Shown: positions 34,993 to 49,120, counted from the stretch's first letter. The stretch is DNA of 64,000 bases from Labia minor (GCA_963082975.1 OY720344.1:12015580-12079579), one strand, 5' to 3'. Numbers and translations: made by a program. Notes: generated from the sequence alone by a model not told the origin.

Positions 34993-35492
34993 ACTATCTC
35001 GCCAGAGACTAGTATTGCGATCACGAAAATTTTTGTTGTCGAGATTTTGATGTTTAAAACGTTGAGTTAGAATAATGAGATTTGGTATACGGAAATTATT
35101 CAAAATTCGTAGTTTTCTATCAACTTTTGAGAAATGTAGCTCACCCGGAAGAGGGTCTTTACCTACAACGTTTTGATTTTTTTTTCCTCTAAAGTGACCG
35201 TAAACATAAAGATAAATCATTTCACATGATTAAAAATTGTATAAAACTGCTATATATAGAATTTCAACTTGATGGAATCACCGAAAGTACCAGAATTAAT
35301 TTTTTAATTAATTAATTTTTTAACACGTGACGTGATGCCATCAACAAAGAACCAAACATGCGCTGGTTTAATAAATATTATTTATTAATTTTAATTAATA
35401 ATTTATAATTGATTAAATTTAATTTAAATATAATATATTATATTATTTAATCCACTTCAAATTGCGAGATAGTCGAGTGGAGACACTCCAGC
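34993..35492 (+). mobile_element. HINE family A copy 8
   Basis: 5' terminus ACTATCTCGCCAGAGACTAG with a one-base insertion. The microsatellite and neighbouring 100 bases are deleted (GATGTTTAAAACGTTGAG). The 3' GCGAGATAGTCG and hairpin are intact. Confidence 0.8.
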
Positions 35493-36642
35493 TTATTTCT
35501 AATTGCATCATATTCCTTAATAGTTAATATTTCTACCATTGATCTTAAATTCTATTTACAATTATAATGCATATTAATTATTATATTTTTCCTCATTTAA
35601 GTGTAACATTTCTAATCAATATTTGTGATGAGATTATCATGATAAGGCCATGTTGAATGATTGAACAAAAGCCAGGTAGAGTTGTGCCTTCAAGTAATAT
35701 CGATTTAACCTGTGCTGGCCTTTTCAATTGCTGACCAGTCATTTACCTAGAACTAACTTTACGATTATTATTATATTTCACCTTTTAAAAATACATATAA
35801 TATATATTATAAAATAACTACCTATAACCTTTATAATAAGATTCACGATTATATATTATTGAACGATTCACAATAGAAAAAAAAATTACTAATTGTTTTA
35901 ATTGTAGTCTTTTTTAAAATAATATATGGATTAGCTTCATAAATATTACCTAGAAATTTCAATCGGCTAATGATTAGGTCGGTTACATAAATAAGATGAA
36001 GAAAAATGATTTTGCAAACATATTTTTTTTTATGAAATGAAAATTTGGTTTCCTACCAAGGAATTATTAAACACCTTGAAGACTATGTGATGAAAATAAT
36101 ATATTGCCAATTTCAATCATTACTAAAGAGACAAAACAGGGTTATTTGAAAGCTGCAAAAAACCTATTCTTATTTATTAAAAGTTGACGGATTTAATCAC
36201 TAGAAAACGGTTCTTAAAATTTTATTAATTATAAATATTAGATTATTAATATTATTATTACTAATTAATAATATTTATATTCAAGTTTTCTATCATTTAA
36301 TTATTTAGTTACTTATTTAATGAACAATTACTAATTATCAAGTTTCAATAATGATTTATTATATAAATAATATTGTAGATTTTGTTAATACTATTAGTTT
36401 GAGGCGACTCAATAAACAATTTGTGAAAAATGAGAATAGAAATTATATGTTACATTTTGTTTGGTAATATTTAAAACAGGAAATATTTTTTTAATTTTTT
36501 TCACAAAGACTACGACCAAGAATCTCAAAAAATGTCCTCCTATATAAATTTTCTTAAAAATGGCACCAAAATGGGCACCGAAACGTCACAATTAAATCTG
36601 AAAATTATCCAGGAAATAATTTTTCATAATAATATATATATA
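35493..36642. other. AT-rich intronic DNA
   Basis: A less AT-rich patch at 35640-35760 is unassigned. Just left of mariner M3, at 36568-36590, GGCACCGAAACGTCAC resembles the retroelement-tail motif noted at 25200. No gene called. Confidence 0.4.
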
Positions 36643-37151
36643 TCCGAGGGCTGTTCAAAAAATGACCGAACTTTAATCATAAAATATTTATTACAATACT
36701 TACAAATGCTTGTCCCCTTCAAAGTACTCCCTGTTGCTTGCTATGCACGATTCCCAGCGTTTTTTCCACTGTTCAAATGCTCCTTGGAACTCGTTTTGTG
36801 TTGTTGTTTAACTGTGATAGCGATTTCTCTTGAATTTCTTGTACACCTTGAAAACGGCGACCTTTTAAGGTGGATCCTAGTTTGGGAAATAGGAAGAAAT
36901 TCGCTGGGGCCAGATCTGGGGAGTATGGAGGATGTGGAAGAACAGCTGCTCCATTTTTAGCCAAAAATTCGCGAACTAACAGAGACGCATGACTTGGCGC
37001 AAAATGGTGCAAAATCCAGTACTTGTTTGTCCATAGTTCAGACCTTTTCTTTTCTTTCTGCAACCTCCCGCACAGTTAAACGACCATTTTCACGAATCAT
37101 AAATCGAATCAGTATTTTAAAAAGTTCGGTCTTTTTTTGAACAGCCCTCGT
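36643..37151 (-). mobile_element. Mariner element M3, internally deleted
   Basis: Nearly perfect inverted ends of about 30 bases starting CGAGGGCTGTTCAAAAAA, flanked by TA. The minus frame 36773-37063 encodes the transposase part with W.LHHFAPSHASLLVREFLA and YSPDLAPANFFLFPKL, covering the last two catalytic positions. The expected D of the HHDNAP motif is replaced (HHFAP), so it is catalytically dead. At 509 bp the N-terminal two thirds are missing. Confidence 0.85.
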
Positions 37152-37984
37152 ATATGTCTAATCTTGAAAATTATCCACAGGATTTTTTGAATTTATGAGG
37201 TGAAGTATCGATCTGTATTTATGGAAAAATCACTTTAATTAGTTTTGATTATTTAAAGTATTTAAAAAGTGATAATAAATATGTTTCAAGGTTGATTTGT
37301 AAAATATTCGTTTAAATTTAAAAAATAAAAAATGATATAATCAAAATTATCCCATTTCTATTAAAAATTTTTTAATAAATATGATCTAATAATTTTACTA
37401 AATTATTTAAAATTTTTAAAATAAATTAAAAAATTTAAATTTAAATAAAAATGTATATATTTTAATAATTATGTATGTCAATAAAGGTATATATTATTAA
37501 TAAATATTGATGGATTTTCTGTAGACTATGTACAAATATATGTAATTATAGGATAAAATTAATAAAATAGAGGATATCCATAATAATCGACCCAGACAAT
37601 TTATTAATATTCTCAGACAAACACGCAAATTCTCTCAACATTAAACCCAGTTCTTTACTTATTCATTTTTTTTAAATGAACCGATCAATTACCCGGTGAA
37701 TCAGATATCATTAAATAAATAAGAATATTTATATATTGAGATTTAAAAATAAAAATTGTTTTTGATCGAAGTATAAGAAAGTCGCTATCAGGTGCTCAGA
37801 AGTGTCTGTGTAAAAAAAAATGAATGATACATTAGTGTGAAATGTTATACTTAAGTCCATCTTTAAATTGATCATAGACAAAATGATTTCTAAATATTTT
37901 TTATATATATTTTGTATATATAAGTGTAAAAAAAATCAGTCTATGTAATATTTAATTTTATTAATTAGAAACATTTGTATTTTT
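37152..37984. other. AT-rich intronic DNA
   Basis: No supported feature. Confidence 0.5.
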
Positions 37985-38607
37985 ACTATTTCGCCAGAGA
38001 TAGTATTGCGATCATGAAAATTTTCGATGTCGAGATTTAGATGTTTTTGTACGTTTTGAAGGTTCCTGAATCATTTTCACTAAGGTTGAGAAAAATGTCT
38101 GTCTTTCTGTCTGTCTGTCTCTCTCTCTCTGGATGTGTGTCTGTGTGTGTGTTTGTGTTTATGTATGTAGACAAGATTACGCAAAAACGGTTTGAGCTAG
38201 AATAATATATTTGGTATACGGGAATTATTCAAAATTCGTAGTTTTCTATCAATTTTTGAGAAATGTAGCTCAACCGTAAGAGGGTCATTACCTACAACGT
38301 TTTGATTTTTTTCCCTCTAAAGTAACCGTACAAATAAAGATATTTGTTTGATAGTTTTTCACATGATTAAGAATTGTATAAAACTGCTATATATAGAATT
38401 TCAGCTTGATTGAATCGCTGAAAATAACGGAATTAATTTTTTAACACTGCAGATCCATCCACAAAGAGCCAAACATGCGCTGATTTAATAAATATTATTT
38501 ATTAATTTTAATTTATAATTTATAATTAATTAAATTTAATTTAAATATAATATATGTTAATTAATCCAATTCAAATTTGCGAGATAGTCGAATGGAGACA
38601 CTCCTAC
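37985..38607 (+). mobile_element. HINE family A copy 9
   Basis: 5' end ACTATTTCGCCAGAGATAGT. It has the richest microsatellite of the family, with (GTCT)n then (CT)n then (GT)n at about 38096-38153. The CACGTGACGTG block is deleted (GCAGATCCATCCACAAAG). 3' GCGAGATAGTCG is intact, hairpin CTCCTAC degenerate. Confidence 0.85.
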
Positions 38608-39665
38608 TTTTTTTCATAGATATAATCCAACGATATGTCAATCATTTTTTTTTCTTTTTTTTTGGTTTATTTGAATGTATTTTTTCTCTTATCATTTATG
38701 AATGAAGCAAACAAAGCAAAGGTAGGATAATAGAATAGCATGGAGATCGATATAGAAAGTGGTCAAATGACCTTGATTTTGTCTATTTTTACTAATCAAG
38801 TAGGCAGAGAAATTTCAGAAATGGATTATAGTTTTATGTGGTGACAAAGAAACCATCAATACAGGCGTGTCAATTTTAAATTGGTCCTCGATTAAAAACG
38901 TCCTTGGTGTACCATATTCGTGTTGTATTAAAGATGCTATTTACTTTCATGTCACAAGCAACAAATTATGGATTCCCTATAAACAAAAAAGTTTATAATT
39001 TTATGACTAAACATATTTCATTTCTTTTCATAAATTATTCAAAATTCTTCAATAAAAAAATGTAATTATTTTTTCTTTTACTATTATAAACTGCAATCAC
39101 AATACATACACTTGAATACTTTGAGTTTCCCAATTCTTCTCAATTGCTATTGCAAATTATTTCATTTTTTTTTTTTGTGCTAAATCGATTTAGCTACCTC
39201 TTCGGTATGACTCTCTTTATAATATAATAAAAAGTATAAATTATAAACTTCTTTAAAAATATTTTTTTTTAATTATATTCGAATAAATTTAAAAATTATT
39301 TGAAAAAATTAAAATTTTATCTCAATTAAATTATATAGTGAGGCCTTTACAGCCACCCCATCACTATTAGTATTTATTTATTCTTTTTTTTTAAATTAAT
39401 ATTTATATATATTTATTTATTGTTTTATTTAATTTATTGATGATTTATGAATTATATATTTAATATTTATGAAACTGTTGAATACAAAATGTAAATAAAT
39501 AAGGCCTTAGGGTTCTAATTATAATAAGAATCATAATTAATTTTGTAAATATTACTTGGATACATAATAATAAAATTTAATATTAAAAGGGAAATTAAAG
39601 ATTGTAAAATTAGTAGTATACTAAATATAGATAGTAATACTTTTGTTAAGTTAAAAAAAAATAAT
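38608..39665. other. AT-rich intronic DNA
   Basis: A less AT-rich patch at 38700-38960 is unassigned; no frame or repeat match. Confidence 0.4.
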
Positions 39666-40257
39666 CTGGAGTGTCTCCACTCAACTATCTCGCAAATTTG
39701 AATTGGATTAAATAACATATATTAATTTAAATTAAATTAATTAAATTATAATTTAAAATTAATAAATAATATTAAAATGGCTTTATGTTGATGGCACCAC
39801 GTCACGTGTTGGCGCGTGAGATTTGCAGTGTTAAAAAATTAATTCTGGTACTTTCAGCGATTCAATCAAGCTGAAATTCTATATATAGCAGTTTTATACA
39901 ATTTTTAATCATGTGAAAAATTATCAAACAAATATTTTTATTTTTACGGTCACTTTACAAGAAAAAAAAATCAAAATATTGTAGGTAATGACTCTCTTCC
40001 GGTTGAGCTACATTTCTCAAAAGTTGATAGAAAACTACGAATTTTGAATAATGCCCATGTACCAAATTTCATTATTCTAGCTCAAACCGTTTTTGCGTAA
40101 TCTTGTCTACATACATAAACACAAACACACACACACAGACACATATTTTTCCTCAACCTTAGTGAAAATGATTCAGGAACCTTCAAAACGTATAAAAACA
40201 TCAAAATCTCAACATCGAAAATTTTCGTGATCGCAATACTATCTCTGGCGAGATAGT
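39666..40257 (-). mobile_element. HINE family A copy 10
   Basis: Complete inverted copy. The 3' hairpin CTGGAGTGTCTCC is at the left and the perfect 5' palindrome ACTATCTCTGGCGAGATAGT at the right. The microsatellite is an (AC)n run at about 40118-40140. Confidence 0.9.
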
Positions 40258-41376
40258 TATAATAAAAATATAAAATTTAAGAGATACATAAATGCTGATT
40301 TTAATTTAATAATAGAGTAATATAAAATACAAAAATAATTGTATTTCTACACAACACAGTTGCTTTCTTTTATATTCAAAGTGTGTAACTTTATTTATAA
40401 GTTGCATTTTGTATTACTTTGCTGACTCGAAATCATTAAATGATTAATTGAGAATTTAAAAATTCTAGTCAATAAAGATACCTATACATATTTATATATA
40501 ATCGTTATTTATGTATTTCTTCATACTAAGCTCATTAATAATATTACTCTATTTGCATGCTTTTAATTTAATACATTTTTTTTTAATATTTTTCATTTTT
40601 TAAATAATTATTTATTTACTAGCAAATATATAATTATTTTAAAGTAAATGAATAAAATGATCGTGTATATTATAAAGATAAGGAGGAAATTTATAATTAT
40701 ACTAAAAGAACATATACTGTGTGTGTGTGTGTTATTTTTATGTCAATTAAATTTATCGAATTAAATTTAAAAAAAATTTCAAGCAATAGTAATATTAACC
40801 AAATAAATATTTTTTCTTCTCATTCTATCCATTAAAATTACATATAATTATTGAATTTTGTTTGAATTATTAAAAGTATATGCAGAATTTTAGTGAATTT
40901 AATTGAAATTTTTAATTATAACATTCTATAGATTTTTTATATTTTAACTAAATTATTTTCCGATCTCAAATTTATATATAATAATTTACCAATAATATGA
41001 AACTTATAATTGGATAATCGTGAAAGCTTTTTCATTAAAAAAAAGTAAAACAACTTTCCAAGTAATCTCGATAAATTTAAATCAAAATCATGCCAAATAT
41101 TATTTTATCTATCTTTATATATATATATACCTATACTTTTTTCATTTTTTTAAAATAAAAACATTAAATTTGCTAATTTCCACTTATTGATGGAAATATG
41201 ATTTTAGAATATTAATCCTCCTCTCAAATATAAATATTAATAATTTTTCAATTTCTTTCATTGGTAAACAATTCCAGATAACATTACATGACATTTGATT
41301 CAGAGAGAATGTGTGTGATATCTATCAATTCCTATTTATTTTTTCACTAAAAAATGATTTCTAATTTTTATCGGTA
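40258..41376. other. AT-rich intronic DNA
   Basis: (GT)n at 40718-40732 and (TA)n at 41117-41130; nothing else. Confidence 0.5.
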
Positions 41377-42760
41377 ACAATCTATGTCTGTGGCTCTTTG
41401 GAACTCGAAAGTTCTTAGTCACAGCAACGAGACTTCTCTAAGTGTCCCTATTCTGAGCCACAACCCTCCAATCCCTATCTTCTCCCATCTGTCTCACGTC
41501 CCTTCCTACATTATCCACCCACCTCGTCCTTGGTCTTCCAAGCGGACGTTTCCCTCTCGGTCTCCCCACCAATATTTTTTTGCCATTCCTTCCTCTCCCA
41601 TTTTAGCCACGTGCCCTGCCCATCGCAGCCTTCTCGATTATATAATTCTAACTATATCTAGAGATGCATAGAGATCATGCAATTCCTCGTTATGCAGTCC
41701 CCGCCATTCCCCGGTGACCTCATCTTTCTTTGGCTCATAAATGCTACGAAGAATCCTATTCTCAAATACTCTAAATCTACTCTCGTCTCCTAAGGTCATA
41801 GACCATGTCTCACACCCATATAATACAACCGACAAAATAATTGTTTTATATTTTTTAATTTTTATCCCCTTTGATAATTATTTGGACGCGATAGGCCTCT
41901 TTAATGCATGATAACAGGCGTTTTCCGATTGCATCCTCGCTTTAAACACTTCTCGAATATTATTATCCTTCGTGATTACAGTATTTACATTTTTCTACAT
42001 TTTCGAATTCTACAATTTGAATGTTAAGACTTTGTGTGTTAATACTATTTTTCTCTGTTACTTAGTACTATTTATTTCTACCCCCACCTCTTTTCCTGCT
42101 TAGATTCATTTTTCTACGCTATCTTTAATTGCAATTGCCGAATCTCCTATTATATTTAAGTCGTCTGCATAACCTAATATTTGAATTTTTAATTCGAATC
42201 CGTTTGATTTTTCCCCAATTTGTCTAATTACATTTTCCAGTACTAAATTGGAGATAGTGCGTCTTTTTGTTTTAACCGAATTTCAAAAGTTTTTGACAAT
42301 TGATTCCTGCATCTTACTCTTTTTTTAATACCTTCAAGACAAATTTGAATCATACGTACTATTTTTTTTGAAATTCCTATTAAGATAAAAATTTGAAAAT
42401 GTTTATCCCTGGTCTATTGAGTATTATTATGCTTTACTAAAGTCTACAAATAATTAGTAAACAGAAATATTGAATTTAAGGTTTTTTTTCAAATATCTGC
42501 CTCAATGAAAATATCTGATCTGAAAATGTTGATCGATTTAGCCTGACCCCGCATAGAAAATCACCTAATATTTCCTCTGCATATGTTCATAATTTTAATA
42601 AAATAATATTCGAGAGAATCTTATACGATGTCGTCAAAAGAGAAATTCTGTAGTTATTGCAGTCCGTTCTATTTCGCTTCTTAAAAAGTGGAATAATAAT
42701 TGCTTCTATCATTAACAATATTAAAATTAATTTAAATTGTGCTGCCAATGAATTCAGATC
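41377..42760 (-). pseudogene. LINE (RTE-like) reverse transcriptase fragment, copy 2
   Basis: Reading leftward on the minus strand: a fingers/palm segment with TDCNNYRISLLTTSYKILSN (about 42600-42700), the catalytic palm motif QILGYADDLNIIGDS (about 42130-42190, YADD), then SVVLYGCETWSMTL, EPKKDEVTGEWRGLHNEEL and RRLRWAGHV. It ends in CCACAGACATAGAT, the same 3' end as copy 1. Multiple frameshifts and stops make it inactive. It is longer than copy 1 but still lacks the endonuclease. Confidence 0.85.
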
Positions 42761-44586
42761 ATAATTTAATTATATTATTACAAAAGATAGATCGTGCAAA
42801 TGTTAGGATTTGTTCAATAAACTCGCATCAATTTGTTTTTCATGTTTATTATTATATAACACAATTATAACATTGTAAACACTTTAATTCAAAATTAATT
42901 TCAATTGATAAATATTTAGAGAATTTTTTCTAGAGAAACTATAAATATTTTATTATAATAATAATTTTAATTGAAGTTATAGTTTAATGTATCCCAATTA
43001 TATTATTTCTTATTTATTTTTATTTATTCTTTCAAATGAATAATTCAAGGTAATCAAATGAGTGAATTTATTATTTCACAAGCAACAACTATCACCGGAA
43101 AAGAATGGAAGTTAACATTAATTAATTAATTATTTATCCGCGTGATATAGATTCATAAAGCTTTCAAATTCCAAATTCATAATTATAAAAATAAAACCAT
43201 ATAATCATTCCATTCCTTATTAAAACTTCCTTAGAAAAATAAAAATTGTATAATTAATTTTTTTTTTTTTTTTTTTATTTTTTCAATAAAATATATTGTA
43301 ATATGTATATTAAGAAAAAAAGAAAAAAATAATAATAATTGAGATGTCATGCAAAGTTGTTTCTTTTTTTTTTAAATGGTTTGGAAAACAGGGGAGTAGA
43401 TTTGTATGATAATTTCTGTCCAACGAGATGTTCCCTCAAGGATTAAAATCCCGGACGGAAGTATTTCCTGTCCGAACGCAAAAATTGACGTCCGGTTAAT
43501 TTAAATTAAAAAAAAAATAAATAAATAAACATTCGACAAAAACTAAAGGAAAAAATAACAAATTGGAAACGATCTCCCTCCACTATTGCAAAATGGAAAT
43601 TATGTCAATTAATAGTACTTTCCCAGGTGAGGATATTTTATCGAAACTTGTTTCTGTTTGGTGAGATTTACAAACAACGGGAGCAATAAACTCGTTTAAT
43701 GTATCTATTTTTAAAAGACATATCTATATGGTGTTCTATATATCATCGTATACGTGTATATAAACATTTTATAAAATTGGGGAAAATTCTATTATAAAAC
43801 AATTTTAAACAGAAATAGATCTATTTATAATGGATTAGATTTATATTGTTCATTAACTGTGAAATTGGTAATTTCCAATTAATGGTGTATATAATAATTA
43901 TTCTATGAGTTAAATTGTAGTTTAATAGAGTCATTGAATTGTTTAAAATTGTACTTCGCTAGATAAACTCTGCCATTCGATTGTCTGGCATGTAAATATG
44001 CAATTCATTGAATTTGCGATTTAGATATTGTGATTTATTTATCTATAGCAATTATATATATATTAGTTTAGTGGTATATCTATATATTATACTATAACAA
44101 AAATGTATAAACACAATGTAGATAAAAACGATAAAAATAAAAAATGTGAAATTTTTAAAAATAAATAATAAATTCGTTCATTTTACATCATAAAAATATT
44201 AAAAAAAATATATTATTGATATTTTTGATGAAAAATTATTTTTTTTTTTTTTTTTACATATTTTTACATTTTTTTACATTTTTCGAGTCCGACCACTGAG
44301 CCAAGTATATACCCCCAATCGAAGGGTCATCGTCCGCCAACCTTTCATAATTTTGACGGTAAAAATAAAAAATGAAATTTTTAAAAATAAATAATAAATT
44401 CGTTCATTTTACATCATAAAAATATTAAAAAAAAAATATTAAATATATTACTTATAAATTTATTTCTGGGATATTGATATAATATCAAAAGTCAAGGCAC
44501 TAGGTGAAGGAATTTTCAAAAGAATTAATGGCAGTCGAAAAATTTTTAAAATTAAGTTTATCGTTGCGTAAATTTTAGAATATAAT
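42761..44586. repeat. AT-rich intronic DNA with an 85-bp direct duplication
   Basis: The segment AAATTTTTAAAAATAAATAA through CATCATAAAAATATTAAAAA is present at about 44140-44213 and again at about 44365-44440, separated by a GC-richer spacer (44284-44355). Also a GC-richer patch with GGACGGAAGTATTTCCTGTC at about 43455. No gene. Confidence 0.5.
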
Positions 44587-45210
44587 AAGTTGACCTTTGG
44601 CCAGGTCCGAACCGACCGACGGTTTGAAGTAAATTAATTTCCAGCTACAGAAACAATTTCAAATAATTTTAATATATCTATTAATGTAATAAAAAACATA
44701 TAGGCATATAACATAAATATTTTTAATTTTATTTTATTTATAATATATGTATATATTTATATGTAAGACCAGGCTGTGACGTCATGAATGGCTGGATGAC
44801 GTCATATAATTTTAAATCAAGAAAATACTAATAAATATGATTTTCCCGAGGATAAAACCAATACAAAGTGCATGATTCGTGGTGATATATAAAAAAATCT
44901 CCTCATGTGAAATTTGGTGTGAAAATAACCCTTCCCTTCCTATCCTTCCGGTTCACGGATTTGCACCAAAAGTTGATCAATTCATCCCACTGATGCATTA
45001 AGTAAATATACCAAATTTCATCAAAATCGTTTGAGCCGTTCAGGCTGTACACATCTATACGGACGGACAGACGGACAGACGGACGGACAGACATCATGCT
45101 AAAAATACTTTTTTCTGTTTAGAAAATGCATGATTCGTGGAGATATGTAAAAATCTCCACATGTGAAATTTGGTGTGAAAACAATACCTCCCTTACTATC
45201 GTCGGTCGGT
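44587..45210 (-). mobile_element. HINE family B copy 5
   Basis: Inverted copy: AAGTTGACCTTTGGCCAGGTC hairpin (one change), ACCGACCGACGGT, the two TGACGTCA sites, a GGACGGACAGACGG-type microsatellite at about 45059-45092, and the intact terminus ATCGTCGGTCGGT. Part of the internal repeat is deleted around 44940. The 64-codon frame across it is repeat-derived. Confidence 0.85.
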
Positions 45211-45329
45211 AAAAATTAATACTCGCACTTATTGCATACTGTATATAAAAAAATAAATCTCTAACTTTTGAACGTCCTATGCAATGCCTATCAAGTTGGT
45301 TATATTAATTAGATCCTGATCAGTAGAAC

Positions 45330-45537
45330 GGGTCCTATCAACCTTTGCCTTGATTTTCTTGATCGGAGGCGCTACTTTTTATCAATTAGCTTCTCAATTT
45401 ACATCCCGGAGGCTGGGTTGACTCCGTCTCATAGATCGCAGCTAGAGACAAATTCCCTTGGCAGACCCGGGACTTTAACCCGGGACAACGAGAATGGGAG
45501 CCAGCTGCGTTGCCCCCTACCCTATGGCCACCAGCAT
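45330..45537 (-). mobile_element. tRNA-derived SINE copy 3 (best preserved)
   Basis: The minus strand begins with a tRNA-like head of about 70 bases: a degenerate A box (TAGGGTAGGGGG) and a B box GGTTAAAGTCC (45470-45480) within CCCGGG pairs. The body continues to CGCCTCCGATCAAG. Non-coding; transcribed by pol III in such families. Confidence 0.75.
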
Positions 45538-46102
45538 ACTGTATAACAATATCAATTATCTATTAAAATACTGAAGAAATAAAAAATACAAGGATTTAAT
45601 TTATAAAGTTAAATATGTTTTCTTATAGATATTTTAAATTTCAGTTAAAATTAATTATTCTTTATTACTATTCTTTACACATATAATATTATTACAATAA
45701 GCATCAGATCAACGACCGTGATGAGTTTATTTTTGAATAGATAATCTTTTTTTTTCTAGCTGATCACTTTTCATCTTCCATTTAAAATATCTCTTCCCAT
45801 TTTCTATCTCATTTGCTCAGTCATTGTATTTTGGGCCATCCAACTCAATTCCGCTTTATTTACTGTTAGATATATTCAACTGGCATTTAATTGAAAGACA
45901 ATTTAAAATTAAACTGAGACCACAAATAACGGACAATAGGAAAAAAATATACTCCTCATATATATCAGTTTTATTTTGTTTTTTTTTTTGCCTATTTTTC
46001 TAATCAAAAAAACAAAATATATAATCAATTTAGACAGAAAAGAAAAGATATACTTATATATATCAAAATTTATACAGATATTTATCTAATAATGAATTAA
46101 TT
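45538..46102. other. AT-rich intronic DNA
   Basis: No supported feature. Confidence 0.45.
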
Positions 46103-46368
46103 ACTATCTCGCCAGAGATAGGATTGCGATCACGAAAATTTTTGATGTTGAGATTTTGATATTTTTATACGTTTTGAAGGTTCCTGAATCATTTTCACTA
46201 AGATTGAGAAAATTGTCTGTGTGTGTGTATGTAACAAAGAGCCAAACATGCGCTGGTTTAATAAATATTATTTATTAATTTTAATTTATAATTTAATTTA
46301 ATTTAAATTAATATATGTTATTTAATCCAAGTCAAATTTGCGAGATAGTCGAGTGAAGACACTCCAGA
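46103..46368 (+). mobile_element. HINE family A copy 11, internally deleted
   Basis: Both ends are present (ACTATCTCGCCAGAGATAGG; GCGAGATAGTCG plus GAAGACACTCC), but everything between the GT microsatellite and ACAAAGAGCC is missing. This leaves a 266-bp mini-element of the same layout as copy 14. Confidence 0.85.
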
Positions 46369-49120
46369 TTTTTTTTATTATAGAATATATTAATAAATCA
46401 TCATTTTATGTTATATATACATGTTTTGTTTTGTATTTGATATTATTAGAGAGAAATTTTTGAAAAAATATCTTCTTTTTTTAATATTTGAACACAAAAT
46501 TGATAAATACCTTATAAATACTATAATATCGTATTTTACATAATTTTAAAAATCTTAAATAAATATCATTTAAATTATTATTCATTAGTAAATGTCAAAG
46601 GTTTTTTAAAGAGTTTTCATTTATTTAATCCCTCTCTGAAATTCACAATTTTTAATTTATAATTAATAAATAATTTTTCATTTTCTAATAAATAAAAGAC
46701 TGATGAATTTAAATTTAATTAAATTTATGTTATTAATAAAAATTACAATTAGAATTTGTTGAATATCCAATAACCAGAAAAAATAAAAACAAACTAGGAT
46801 GAATAGTTCTTTAATTGCAATATCATGATCACTGCCAAATAATGATAACACGATGAATTTACAAATTTTTAACTAGAAAAGCTGAGAGTTGAATCCTCCA
46901 AAAAAAGAAAATGAATCAAAATAAAAAATAAATGACATGATGCAGAACTTAGGACATATGACTTTCGATTTTGGTAATTATTGTTTTGTTTTCTCCAAAA
47001 TATGAATTGATATAACTAAAATTATTATATAAAATAAAAAATTATATGTATATGCATTAAAAAAAATATATATTTAATAATATTTGAAATTTCTTTTCTA
47101 ATCAGTATCTCATCTATTAGATATAATAAATAAATAAATAATATTTATTTATAACATATAGAGATTATAAAAATAATTAGGACCAAGTAACTATTCGATT
47201 AGGATAAATTAATTAAAACAATTATTTTTGAAAATAGGTTTTTATAACTTAAATCAAAATTTTAACAAATTACACAGTTGAAATTGTGTATTTTTATTGA
47301 GACAAACACTCCAAATCCAATATTCTGATTTCAAAATCATATAGAAAGTTTTATTAGTTATTCCTAACTAACAACATATTTTTTATTTATTTAGTTTTTT
47401 TTTTTGACATTATAATATTAAAATTATAAAATAATATATATATATTAAATGAGAAATTTATTATATTCAAAGGGAAATGTATGTATGTCATTAAATGATA
47501 TTCATATTAAGATAATACGATTCTTTTTTTATCAGTGAGTGAGAAGAATCATTTGATGTATTATTCATATCCTGTAAATAATCTAAATCATTTTAAAATA
47601 AAATAATTATTTTGAAAAAAAACTAGACATATCTATATTTTATTCTAAATTAGGTTTTCCCATAAACGGGAAAAATTATTTTAATAATTTTCATAATTCA
47701 AATAGGTTTTTCCTTTTTATTCTTTCAAAATGTTGTGCACTAAATTTAGACGAAAAAAATATTTTTATCAAACGATAACAAAAAAATTAGATATAAATCT
47801 TTTTTCTTATATAATTTTAATTTTCTTTTCTTTTTTTTTTCTTATAAATTTCTTTATATACATATAATACAGATTTTATTCCTGACCCTTAAAACGAAAT
47901 AAATTTTGTTGATTTAATTTAAATCTAAATGTTCATAAAAAATATTAATAAACATGTCAATGTTTTTCAATTCATAAAATTGTGTCATGTTCATGATTTC
48001 AATTCATATAGTTCAGATATTTATCAATAAATATTAAAATTTTTATTGAACTGTTTGTATTAAATTTAATTTTCATATAAAATATAAAATAATTAATTTA
48101 TAAATTTAATCTGTCGTATTTTATATTATATAAATTTGTACTAAGAAAATTATTATATTATTAATATATTCATTTTTTTACTAATCTTTTTTTTTTTTTT
48201 AAGATTCTAGAAATACTTTGATTTTCCTGGCCATTAGACGAAATAAAACAGAAATTAACAGTCAATTTAAATTTATAATTCATAATCTTTATGCGTAAAA
48301 GAAAGTAAAAATTAAGCTATGAAAAAAAGTTTTAATTAACTATAATATAATTACTTTAAAATACTCTATAATTGACCTAGATTTTTCATAATACTTAGAC
48401 CACAAATTTTAATTATTTTTTTTTATAATTTATTTTTCATCACATCTATAAATCTATAAGTACAATATCGGTACTAAAAAATACTATAGAAATCGTTTTA
48501 TTTTTTGTAATCATTTTTTCAATATAAAAAAAATGGGAAATAATTATCTTCTGTCTCCAGTATAAATAACTCCCACATGAATTCAATCTGAACATTAATT
48601 TATATTTATAAATAATATTATAATGAATTAATTTCTCTCTCGCATTCATTAAATAATGACATTGAATAATGGTGTAGTTAAAAGAATACGATTATTCTTT
48701 TTTTATTCAATCTTATTTTAAATTAATTTACAATTATAATTTTTATATGTATGTATTTTTATATATCTATATATTACTGTTTATTAAATCATTTCTTGAA
48801 AGAAAGTTATAAATGTTTCTGTTCCGTTTAACAAAGGAAATAGGAAAACCACTTTCGAAAGTATTTATTTATTTTCATTCTTTAAGTTTAATATCCTCTC
48901 GAGTCAAAATAGGCCCTATTTAATCTATTCAATTGATTAGGGGGTCCTAAAATTGGAGATGTATAGATAGAATTTTTTTCCCCTTTTTAGATATCTACAA
49001 AACATTTCTAAATCAAAAATCGTTTTCCCTTTAAATTTAAAAAATTAAATTGTTGAATGAATATATAAAAATCAGCATCTATCAAGTAAATTGTTAAAGG
49101 TTTTATATGATTAGTAAAAT
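46369..49120. other. Long AT-rich intronic stretch, nothing recognised
   Basis: About 2.7 kb with no repeat match, no domain and only short chance frames (for example 67 codons at 48446-48649). Confidence 0.5.

Noticed and set aside
36532..36960. 142-codon plus frame
   Set aside because: It runs across the end of mariner M3 in antisense; the minus strand carries the transposase motifs.
43455..43476. GGACGGAAGTATTTCCTGTC palindrome-like site
   Set aside because: Too short and isolated to assign a role.
45420..45537. A genuine tRNA gene on the minus strand
   Set aside because: A and B boxes are recognisable but the cloverleaf is incomplete, the tRNA-like head is fused to a body, and related copies occur elsewhere, so it is a SINE.
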